Below are positions 9,108 through 14,920 of a stretch of DNA of 64,000 nucleotides, piece by piece. Every line of letters begins with the position of its first letter. Positions within the stretch are counted from its first letter, which is position 1. This DNA is from Thermoanaerobaculum sp964488355. GTDB lineage: Bacteria > Acidobacteriota > Thermoanaerobaculia > Thermoanaerobaculales > Thermoanaerobaculaceae. The notes under the pieces were generated by a model. It was not told the origin of the DNA. It saw only the letters and a list, made by a program, of their open reading frames with translations, and did no database searches. Position numbers and translations under genes: made by a program. The DNA lies in contig CAZAUJ010000007.1 of the NCBI GenBank assembly GCA_964488355.1, positions 62,001 through 126,000 on the forward strand, given 5' to 3'.

Positions 9108-9567
9108 CAGGAAAGTGCTGGTGCTGGCGCTGGGTAACGAGCTGCTCGCCGATGACGGGGTAGGCCCAGCGGTGGCGCAGCTTTTGCAGGGCCGCCTGCC
9201 CCCTTTCGTTGAGCTGCGGCGTTGCCGGGCTGCCGGCCTGGACCTCTTGCAAGAGCTTGTGGGCTTTGAAGCCGCAGTGGTGATTGACGCGGTGCAGACG
9301 GGACAACAGCCGGTGGGGTGCTGGCGCTGGTTGCGCTGGGAAGAGCTCTCGCCGGTGGTGGCTCCCTCCCCCCATTGGGCCGGCTTACCCGAGGTGCGCG
9401 CGGTGGCCCAGGCCGTGGGCCTGCCTTTCCCGGCGCAGGTGGCGGTGCTGGCGGTGGAGGCCGAGGACCTCACCACTTTAGGCAAGCCGCTTTCGCCGGC
9501 CGTGGCCGCCTCCCTGCCACAGGTGGCGGAAGCAGTTTTGGACGCCTGCTCTCGGTTGGCGGGGTAA
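9100..9567 (+). CDS. [NiFe] hydrogenase maturation endopeptidase
   Basis: A 155-residue protease of the HycI/HybD/HoxW family that trims the C-terminus of the hydrogenase large subunit once nickel is in place. It shows ALGNELLADDGVGP (residues 10-23), in which Glu14 is a nickel-probing ligand, then VIDAV with the second acidic ligand and SPHWAGL with the histidine ligand. ATG 9100 overlaps mvhA by eight bases, matching a dedicated partnership. None of the other maturation genes (hypA-hypF) is in this window, so they must lie elsewhere. Confidence 0.88.
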   Translation: MVSRKVLVLALGNELLADDGVGPAVAQLLQGRLPPFVELRRCRAAGLDLLQELVGFEAAVVIDAVQTGQQPVGCWRWLRWEELSPVVAPSPHWAGLPEVRAVAQAVGLPFPAQVAVLAVEAEDLTTLGKPLSPAVAASLPQVAEAVLDACSRLAG

Positions 9568-9587
9568 AACCTGCTGGCCCGCCTCCT

Positions 9588-9617
9588 TTGGTGCTGGACT
9601 GGCTCTTCCGCTAGACT
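9588..9617 (+). promoter_or_regulatory. Promoter of the methyltransferase gene, probably leaderless
   Basis: TTGGTG at 9588-9593, an 18-base spacer, then TAGACT at 9612-9617. The GTG start at 9624 comes exactly six bases after the -10 hexamer, where transcription would begin, so the message probably has no leader. No Shine-Dalgarno sequence fits the space. Confidence 0.5.
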
Positions 9618-9623
9618 GGCGGG

Positions 9624-10361
9624 GTGAGCGCCAGCTTGCCGCCCCATCCCGATTTGCCCCGCTACTACCGGCCAGGCGAGAAGCCGCGCTTTGTGCGCCA
9701 GATCTTTGACGCTTCCGCCCCGGACTACGAGCGGGTGGAAAGGCTCATGAGCCTGGGAAGCGGCGAGTGGTATCGCCGGCGGGCCCTGCGGCGGCATGGC
9801 CTACCCTGCGGTCGGAGCGGCCTTGACGTGGCGGTGGGTACGGGGCTCTTGGCGCGCCAGGCGGCCCGGTTGGCGCCTTCCGATCAGCTTTTGGTGTGCC
9901 TGGACCCCTCCCTGGGCATGTTGGCGCAGGCTCGGCGCCGCGCCCCTTTTGCTTTCGTGGCGGCGTTGGGGGAGCAGACACCCTTTCGGGACGCCAGCTT
10001 CCACTGGCTTTCCATGGGCTACGCGTTACGCCACCTTCCTGATTTGGTGGTCACCTTCCGCGAGTTTTTTCGCGTGCTGGTCCCGGGCGGCAAACTTCTC
10101 ATTCTGGAAATCACCCCCCCGCCGCGGGGGCTGGGGCGCGCGCTGTTGCGGGCGTACATTCGCACCCTCACCGCCACCGCCGCTCACGTGCTCACCCGAC
10201 ATCGCAGCACCGCGGAGCTTTGGCGCTACTTCTGGGACACCATGGAAACCTGTGTGCCTCCAGCCGCCGTGCTCGAGGCTCTATCTGAAGCTGGCTTTGT
10301 CCAGGTGGACCGCGTTGTGGAGTTGGGCATTTTTTCCGAGTACACCGCCGTCAAGCCTTGA
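9624..10361 (+). CDS. UbiE/MenG-like class I SAM-dependent methyltransferase
   Basis: A 245-residue methyltransferase. The SAM-binding motif is LDVAVGTGLLARQA (about 65-78), followed by the acidic motif II in VCLDPSLGML and the family signature MGYALRHLPDL. PGGKLLILEITPP is the post-III motif of the UbiE/MenG/COQ5 family, so C-methylation of a quinone precursor is a reasonable guess. The family has many other substrates, and no quinone genes are next to it. It has its own promoter and is not obviously part of the hydrogenase operon. Its 3' end overlaps the convergent yihY-like gene by 11 bases. Confidence 0.8.
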   Translation: MSASLPPHPDLPRYYRPGEKPRFVRQIFDASAPDYERVERLMSLGSGEWYRRRALRRHGLPCGRSGLDVAVGTGLLARQAARLAPSDQLLVCLDPSLGMLAQARRRAPFAFVAALGEQTPFRDASFHWLSMGYALRHLPDLVVTFREFFRVLVPGGKLLILEITPPPRGLGRALLRAYIRTLTATAAHVLTRHRSTAELWRYFWDTMETCVPPAAVLEALSEAGFVQVDRVVELGIFSEYTAVKP

Positions 10362-11115
10362 CAGGTTCAGCAGCGAGCAGCAAAGCCACCTCGCCGCCAA
10401 GCAAAACCGCCAGCCAAAAGAGCATGAGCGAGAGCAAGAGCAGCAACAGCAAACTCAAGGGACCGTAAACCACGTTGAGCTGGGGTACCCAGCTGGCGTA
10501 AAGCTTCACCAGGGCGGAAACCAGATAGCTGGCGCTTTCCCCCACCACTGCGCCGGCAGCTGCCGCTCGCCAGGGTACGGACCTGGGTGGCAAAACTCGG
10601 TACACCAGCGTGAGCAAAACCAGACCCGCCAGCCCAGTGGCTGCCAGGCGCACCGGCCGCAAGAGCAGCGGGGATGCAGGCCAGGCCAAGGTGGCTTCCA
10701 GACCCACCAGAGCCAGGAGCAACAGGGGGCCTACCAGGAGGAAACCGGCCAAGCTGGCCAGGCGCAGCAAACGGCGACGCCGCCGTGGGCCAGCCATGGC
10801 CACAAAGGCCTGTTCAATTTGTGCGAGGGCCGACAGCGCCGCGGCAAAGGCGAGGACCACCGCTGCGGCACCCAGGGCGGCGGTGCGTCGGGCAAAGGCA
10901 GCCAGGGACTCCTGCACCTGCTGGGGCGAGTAGGGAAGCAGCTCCGCCAGCGTCTGGATTACGCGGGTGGCCTCTTCCGGGTTGATGCGCGTGGCCACCG
11001 CGAAGGCCACCGTGGCCATGGGCACCAGAGCCAGCAAGGTGGTGTAGGCCAGCGCGCCCGCGTAAAGCGTGAGGTGGTCGCGAGCAGCTTTTCGCCCCAG
11101 GGTGCGCAGAAACAC
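10351..11115 (-). CDS. YihY/BrkB family inner-membrane protein
   Basis: A 254-residue integral membrane protein. The N-terminal family signature LYAGALAYTTLLALVPM (about 17-33) is clear, followed by five further hydrophobic segments and the conserved VVYGPLSLLLLLLLSLMLFW region near the C-terminus. YihY proteins were once annotated as ribonuclease BN in error; their role is unknown, with transport or envelope maintenance suggested. It is at the short end for the family (about 280-300). The GTG start lies 23 bases after the upstream beta-CASP nuclease gene on the same strand, so the two are likely co-transcribed. Confidence 0.85.
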   Translation of the reverse strand: MFLRTLGRKAARDHLTLYAGALAYTTLLALVPMATVAFAVATRINPEEATRVIQTLAELLPYSPQQVQESLAAFARRTAALGAAAVVLAFAAALSALAQIEQAFVAMAGPRRRRRLLRLASLAGFLLVGPLLLLALVGLEATLAWPASPLLLRPVRLAATGLAGLVLLTLVYRVLPPRSVPWRAAAAGAVVGESASYLVSALVKLYASWVPQLNVVYGPLSLLLLLLLSLMLFWLAVLLGGEVALLLAAEPVKA

Positions 11116-11138
11116 GCCGGCGCGGGAACCCCACGCCC

Positions 11139-12527
11139 TCAGAGCGCCACCTCCTCCCCAAAGGAGGGTACGGAAGTCGCCCAGCCCAGCTGGTGCTGAA
11201 TGCTTGTGGCAAGGGCGGCGGAGGCTTCCGGCTCACCGTGAGTGACAAAAGTCATCTCCGGCACCCGCTCCGCCTGCTTGAGCCAAACCAAAAGCTCTTC
11301 CCGGTCGGCGTGGGCGGAGAGGCAGCTGATGTGGGCAATGGCCGCCCGCACCGGCACCTGCTCACCGAAGATTTTTATTTCCGTTGCCCCTTCCAGGAGC
11401 TTGCGTCCGCGAGTGCCGGCGGCTTGGTAGCCGACGAAAAGCACGGTGTTGGCGGGGTCGGGCAGCCGATGACGCAAATGGTGAAGGATGCGTCCGCCGT
11501 TGGCCATTCCCGAAGCGGAAATGATGATGGCTGGCCCCGGTAGCGCGTTGAGCTTTTTGGATTCTTCCACCGAGGTGGTGGCGGCAAAGCGTTGGGGCAG
11601 AAAGGCGTCTTCCTCCTGGGCCACCACCCGCGTTTCCGCATCGTGTTCGGAAAAAGCCTGCCGCACCATGGTCAGCGCCTGGCGCGCCATGGGCGAATCC
11701 AGGTAAATGGGAAGCGGTTCCACCTCCCCATCGTCCTCCAGCTCGCGCAGGTAGTAGAGCACCTCCTGGGCGCGGCCAACGGCAAAGGCGGGGATGAGCA
11801 GTACCCCGCCCCGGCGAACCGTGTCCTCAATGACCTCCTGCAGTTTCTCCCGGGGGTCGCCGTTTTCGTGCACCCTGTTGCCGTAGGTGGACTCCACCAC
11901 CAGGTAATCCGACCCGGGGCAGGGTTCGGGCGGCTGGAGGATGGGCACGCCGTAGCGCCCCACATCGCCGGAAAAAAACAGGCTGCGGTGCTGGCCGTGG
12001 CGGGCTTTGAATTCCAGCTGCACTGCCGCCGCGCCCAAGATGTGGCCCTGCCGGTAAAAGGTGAGCCGGCAGCCGGGGTGGAGCTCCAGCGGTTGGTGAA
12101 AGGGCACCGGCCGCAAAAGCCGCAAGGCTTCGGCGGCGTCGTGCCGGTCGAAAAGGGGCAGCGCCGGTGAGTGCTTGCTGGAGCCCACCTTGTTGGCAAA
12201 GCGGGCCTCTTCCTCCTGCAGGTGGGCGGCGTCCGGCAGCAACACGGACAAAAGCCGCGCCGTGGGTGGGGTGGCAAAGACCGGGCCGCGGAAACCTTCC
12301 CGCACCAGGCGGGGAAGAAAGCCGGTGTGGTCGATGTGGGCGTGGGTGAGGATTACCGCTTCCAGGCTGGCGGCGGGCACGGGAAAGGTCTGCCAGTTGC
12401 GCAGGCGCAGCTCCTTCTCCCCTTGGAAAAGCCCTGCGTCCACCAGCAGGCGCTGTCCGTGGACCTGTACCAGGTAACGCGAGCCGGTTACCGTGCCTGT
12501 TGCGCCGAGAAAGGTGAGTGTCGCCAT
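11139..12527 (-). CDS. Beta-CASP metallo-beta-lactamase-fold ribonuclease
   Basis: A 462-residue zinc-dependent RNA nuclease of the CPSF/TTHA0252 type. The metal-binding motif LTHAHIDHTGFLP is at about 59-71; further ligands lie in FSGDVGRYG and in the C-terminal SAHADREELL. The beta-CASP insert runs through the middle and the RNA-specificity block includes SASGMANGGRILHHL. No KH domain is present, so it is unlike archaeal CPSF. Expected role: mRNA turnover or 3'-end trimming. The ATG at 12527 follows a TAGACT -10 box by six bases, suggesting a leaderless message. It diverges from the csoR-like gene. Confidence 0.9.
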   Translation of the reverse strand: MATLTFLGATGTVTGSRYLVQVHGQRLLVDAGLFQGEKELRLRNWQTFPVPAASLEAVILTHAHIDHTGFLPRLVREGFRGPVFATPPTARLLSVLLPDAAHLQEEEARFANKVGSSKHSPALPLFDRHDAAEALRLLRPVPFHQPLELHPGCRLTFYRQGHILGAAAVQLEFKARHGQHRSLFFSGDVGRYGVPILQPPEPCPGSDYLVVESTYGNRVHENGDPREKLQEVIEDTVRRGGVLLIPAFAVGRAQEVLYYLRELEDDGEVEPLPIYLDSPMARQALTMVRQAFSEHDAETRVVAQEEDAFLPQRFAATTSVEESKKLNALPGPAIIISASGMANGGRILHHLRHRLPDPANTVLFVGYQAAGTRGRKLLEGATEIKIFGEQVPVRAAIAHISCLSAHADREELLVWLKQAERVPEMTFVTHGEPEASAALATSIQHQLGWATSVPSFGEEVAL

Positions 12528-12533
12528 GGCCGC

Positions 12534-12539
12534 AGTCTA
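12534..12539 (-). promoter_or_regulatory. -10 box of the beta-CASP nuclease gene, probably leaderless
   Basis: TAGACT on the minus strand, ending six bases before the ATG at 12527. The -35 region is weak. The same six-base arrangement precedes several other genes in this window. Confidence 0.4.
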
Positions 12540-12578
12540 CCCCAGCTGCCCCTTGGGAAAGGACGGACCTGTTGCCTT

Positions 12579-12595
12579 ATCCCCCGGTAGGGGTT
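12579..12595. promoter_or_regulatory. Candidate CsoR-family operator (C-rich/G-rich dyad)
   Basis: ATCCCCCGGTAGGGGTT: a run of C and a run of G arranged as an imperfect inverted repeat around a short A/T-containing centre. CsoR, RcnR and CstR proteins typically bind G/C tracts of this kind. It sits directly after a TTGCCT -35-like hexamer (12572-12577) and upstream of the csoR-like start at 12622, the expected place for autorepression. It lies between divergent genes, so the beta-CASP nuclease gene could also be affected. Confidence 0.45.
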
Positions 12596-12621
12596 GGTGT
12601 GCACGGAGGGGGTGAACGGTA

Positions 12622-13152
12622 ATGGCAACCATGAGGGCGGGAAAAGGCAGCACCTTTTACCTTCGAAAGGACCACCAGGCGGCGCTTGTGCACCGCTTGG
12701 CACGCGTGGCCGGTCACCTGCAGGCGATACGGCGGATGGTTGAGGAGCGGCGCTGCGTGGATGAGATTCTGCTGCAAGTGGCGGCAGTGCAAGGTGGTTT
12801 GCGCGCCTTTGCCACCCAGCTGGTGGAGCAGGAGCTCAACGAGTGCGTGGCCAGCTGTATGGACGGCTCCTTGGAGCAGCGCCTCCAGCGGTTGGTCAGG
12901 TACGCCGCCAACGCGTTGCAGCACCTCTGCCCGCAGGAACAGCCCCTGGTCACCGTAGGGGAGACCCAAGCCGTAGCTGCGTGCATCCAGCAACCGCCAC
13001 CACATTCGCGCCAGCAGCCCTTGAGACCGACCCGGGGGTGGTTCAGTGCGAAGGCGAAAGCACCTAGGGCCACGTCTTCTAGCGCCAGAGTGTGCAAGAC
13101 CATCGGGTACCACCCGGGTGGCACGCGGCAGTCGGCATGGAGAAAGAGGTAG
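12622..13152 (+). CDS. CsoR/RcnR-family transcriptional repressor with an aberrant C-terminal tail
   Basis: Residues 14-105 form the all-helical CsoR/RcnR/FrmR repressor fold (HRLARVAGHLQAIRRMVEE, then ILLQVAAVQGGLRAF), which senses Cu, Ni/Co, formaldehyde or persulfide. Compared with M. tuberculosis CsoR, Cys65 is kept as Cys75, the histidine ligand is replaced by Glu71, and the first cysteine is displaced by one residue (Cys45 beside Val46). A classical copper site is therefore doubtful, and a thiol sensor is possible. Normal length is 85-105 residues; the last 70 here read antisense through a broken glycosyltransferase gene and resemble nothing. The start has an excellent ribosome site (GGAGGGGGTG). 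No metal or sulfur gene is adjacent, so the regulated target is unknown. Confidence 0.75.
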   Translation: MATMRAGKGSTFYLRKDHQAALVHRLARVAGHLQAIRRMVEERRCVDEILLQVAAVQGGLRAFATQLVEQELNECVASCMDGSLEQRLQRLVRYAANALQHLCPQEQPLVTVGETQAVAACIQQPPPHSRQQPLRPTRGWFSAKAKAPRATSSSARVCKTIGYHPGGTRQSAWRKR

Positions 13153-13438
13153 GCACGGGCACGCACGGCGTTGACCGCCCTGGCCAGCTGGTGACCCCGC
13201 CCCGCAGGTCCGACGAGCACCTTCACCCAGGGAAACTGATGGCGCACCAGCTCCAGCGTCCCGTCGGTGGAGCCGCCGTCACAACGACCAGCTCGGTGGC
13301 CGGCGGTTGTCCGACCGAGTGCAAGCAGGCAGTGATGTGGTTCTTCTCGTCGAGGGTTGGCACGATAACGGCGAGGAGCGGTGGGTGCTCAGCGGTTGGT
13401 GGAGACGCAAGGGTGGGTTGCGGACGCGCGTGCCTCAT
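12883..13438 (-). pseudogene. Family 2 glycosyltransferase (TIGR04283-like), frameshifted and 3'-truncated
   Basis: Three reading frames together spell a GT-A glycosyltransferase. Frame 1 from ATG 13438 gives LLAVIVPTLDE and ends in ELVVV. A one-base loss near 13278-13286 moves to frame 2, which supplies DGGSTDGTLELV, the GRGHQLARAVNA region and AYLFLHADCRVPPGW. A second one-base loss near 13015-13024 moves to frame 3, which supplies YGLGLPYGDQGLFLRAEVL and RVGGVPDQPLE. Homology then stops inside the opposite-strand csoR-like gene, without the usual MEDV block. Either the gene is decaying after a rearrangement that fused its tail to csoR, or the two frameshifts are assembly errors. Such enzymes transfer sugars to lipids or surface glycans. 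Confidence 0.75.
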
Positions 13439-13496
13439 GGCATAAGGATACCGGCCGCTGGTGGGTGCCGGGCTGGTGGCGGCCATGGTCCGGATG

Positions 13497-13525
13497 TTGC
13501 CCCAGGAGCGAAAATCTCGTAAAAT
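13497..13525 (+). promoter_or_regulatory. Promoter of the helical DUF883-like pair
   Basis: TTGCCC at 13497-13502, a 17-base spacer and TAAAAT at 13520-13525. Transcription would begin near 13532, leaving a short leader with GGGAGG before ATG 13550. Confidence 0.6.
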
Positions 13526-13549
13526 AAAAACAGCTGCAGGGAGGTGGCT

Positions 13550-14056
13550 ATGAGCGACGAGGCAAAGGGTAAGGTGGCCAGGAAGATTCAGGAAAGGCTG
13601 GGGGAGGCCGGCGAGGCGGTGCAGGAGGGGTTTGAAGCGGCCAAGGAATCGGTAAGCCAGGCGGAGGAGTTGCTGGAGAAGGCCAAGGAAGTCCTGGGTG
13701 AGGGCTACGGGACGCTCAAGACCCGCTCCGCCGAGGGGTACGCCAAGGCTAAAGAGTACCTGGCGGAAGCACGCGCGGCGCTGGAGGTGGCGCGGGAGCG
13801 CGCTGGCCAACTTTACGGTCGCTCGCGCGAGGCGGCGGAAGAGGCGTACCAAAAGGCCAAAGAGAAGTACGACAAGCTGGTGGCCGAGGTGAAGAAGGGC
13901 TACGCCAAGGTCAAAGCCAAGGTGCAAGAAATTGACGTGAAGGAAGTGCGAGATGATATGGTGGATTACATCCGCCGTAACCCGGGCAAATCGGTGCTGA
14001 TTGCCTTGGCTGTGGGTTTTGTGGTGGGGTACCTGGTGCGCAAGCGGGAGCCGTAA
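13550..14056 (+). CDS. LEA-like amphipathic helix protein with C-terminal membrane anchor (DUF883-like)
   Basis: A 168-residue protein that is almost all charged helix, rich in Ala, Lys and Glu, with loosely repeated segments such as GYAKAKEYLAEARAAL and AYQKAKEKYDKLVAEVKKGY, resembling LEA and apolipoprotein helices. The end, DYIRRNPGKSVLIALAVGF plus a short glycine-rich hydrophobic stretch and basic tail, matches the membrane anchor of ElaB/YqjD (DUF883) proteins, some of which tether stationary-phase ribosomes to the membrane. A stress or envelope-stabilising role is possible but unproven. ATG 13550 is preferred over an in-frame GTG at 13544, which lies too close to the ribosome site. The next gene begins three bases after the stop. 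Confidence 0.7.
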   Translation: MSDEAKGKVARKIQERLGEAGEAVQEGFEAAKESVSQAEELLEKAKEVLGEGYGTLKTRSAEGYAKAKEYLAEARAALEVARERAGQLYGRSREAAEEAYQKAKEKYDKLVAEVKKGYAKVKAKVQEIDVKEVRDDMVDYIRRNPGKSVLIALAVGFVVGYLVRKREP

Positions 14057-14059
14057 GGC

Positions 14060-14383
14060 ATGGACGAGTTCAAACCGCGGGAAGACGACGAGCTGGCCGG
14101 CGAGGTTTACGAGCTGTCCGAGGCGGACGAAGAGGAAGAGCGCCCTCGACGCCAGCGGCTGGATGCAGATTACCTACTGGACAGGGTGATCCCCGGTGAG
14201 ATTGACTGGCGTGACCTGGTCCGCAGGCACCCGCTGCTGGCAGTGAGCGCGGCCGCTGCCGTGGGTTTCCTTATTGGCCGCAGCAAAGGATCGGCCATCA
14301 TTGCTGGGGCTTCTGCGGCCCTCACCACCGCGGTTATGCGCCAGCTTTCCGGGGTCTTGGACACCGACGTTTTCGAGTTCTAG
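14060..14383 (+). CDS. Small acidic protein with glycine-zipper membrane segment, unknown function
   Basis: 107 residues. The first 45 are strongly acidic and probably disordered (SEADEEEERPRRQ); after that come a helix and a hydrophobic stretch LLAVSAAAAVGFLIGRSKG with small residues spaced like a glycine zipper, and a second weak hydrophobic helix. It follows the DUF883-like gene by three bases and shares its layout of charged head plus short membrane helix near RRHPLLAV, comparable to RRNPGKSV in the neighbour. The two probably act together. I do not recognise a named family beyond this resemblance. Confidence 0.6.
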   Translation: MDEFKPREDDELAGEVYELSEADEEEERPRRQRLDADYLLDRVIPGEIDWRDLVRRHPLLAVSAAAAVGFLIGRSKGSAIIAGASAALTTAVMRQLSGVLDTDVFEF

Positions 14384-14389
14384 CCGCGC

Positions 14390-14920
14390 TCAGGTGGAAG
14401 GGCGTGGCGACGGGTCTCCGGCGCCGGTGCTGCTGGCACGCAAGCGTTCCAAGGTGGCCAGCACTGGCGGGGGCACGAGACCGCGAATGTTGCCTCCCAG
14501 GGCCCAGATCTCCTTGATGACCCTCGACGACAGGTAGGTGTACTCCTCCTGTGGGGTGAGAAACACCGTTTCCACCTCGGGGCAAAGTCTCCTGTTCATC
14601 AACGCCATCTGGAACTCGTACTCGAAGTCGGAAACGGCCCGCATACCTCGCAGCACCACCCGAGCTCCCGTGCGGCGCATGAAGTCCACCAACAGGCCGG
14701 AAAAACAGGCCACGCTGACCTGCGGCAGCTGGGCGAAGCTGCGACGGACCAGCTCCATGCGCTCCTCGACGGGTAAGAGGGGCCGCTTTTCCGTGTTTTC
14801 CAGGATGGCCACGATCACCTGCGGGAACAAGCGCACGGCCCGGTTGACGATGTCCACATGCCCCATATGCAGCGGGTCGAAACTGCCGGGGTAAACCGCC
14901 ACCAGGCCTTGCTCGCTCAC
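14390..14920 (-). CDS. coaD: Phosphopantetheine adenylyltransferase
   Basis: Catalyses the fourth step of CoA synthesis, 4'-phosphopantetheine plus ATP to dephospho-CoA. The nucleotidyltransferase motif is YPGSFDPLHMGHVDI (residues 9-23; T/HxGH-type), with RGMRAVSDFEYEFQMALMNR (about 91-110) and the C-terminal YTYLSSRVIKEI ATP-binding motif. 176 residues, slightly longer than the usual 160 because of a Pro/Ser-rich tail. The GTG start at 14920 overlaps the stop of the beta-propeller gene as GTGA. It is the last gene of an operon starting with aroF, an unusual association. Confidence 0.93.
   Translation of the reverse strand: MSEQGLVAVYPGSFDPLHMGHVDIVNRAVRLFPQVIVAILENTEKRPLLPVEERMELVRRSFAQLPQVSVACFSGLLVDFMRRTGARVVLRGMRAVSDFEYEFQMALMNRRLCPEVETVFLTPQEEYTYLSSRVIKEIWALGGNIRGLVPPPVLATLERLRASSTGAGDPSPRPST

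Noticed and set aside
7212..9797. An open minus-strand frame of 861 codons opposite mvhG and mvhA
   Set aside because: It has no family motifs, a composition typical of antisense frames in GC-rich DNA, and lies opposite two fully recognisable hydrogenase genes.
12930..13152. The csoR-like tail as a new functional domain
   Set aside because: It is the exact reverse strand of glycosyltransferase coding sequence and has no independent motifs.
13590..13950. Apparent direct repeats suggesting a CRISPR array or tandem repeat
   Set aside because: The similarity comes from repeated Ala-Lys-Glu codons in a helical protein; units are not identical and there are no spacers.
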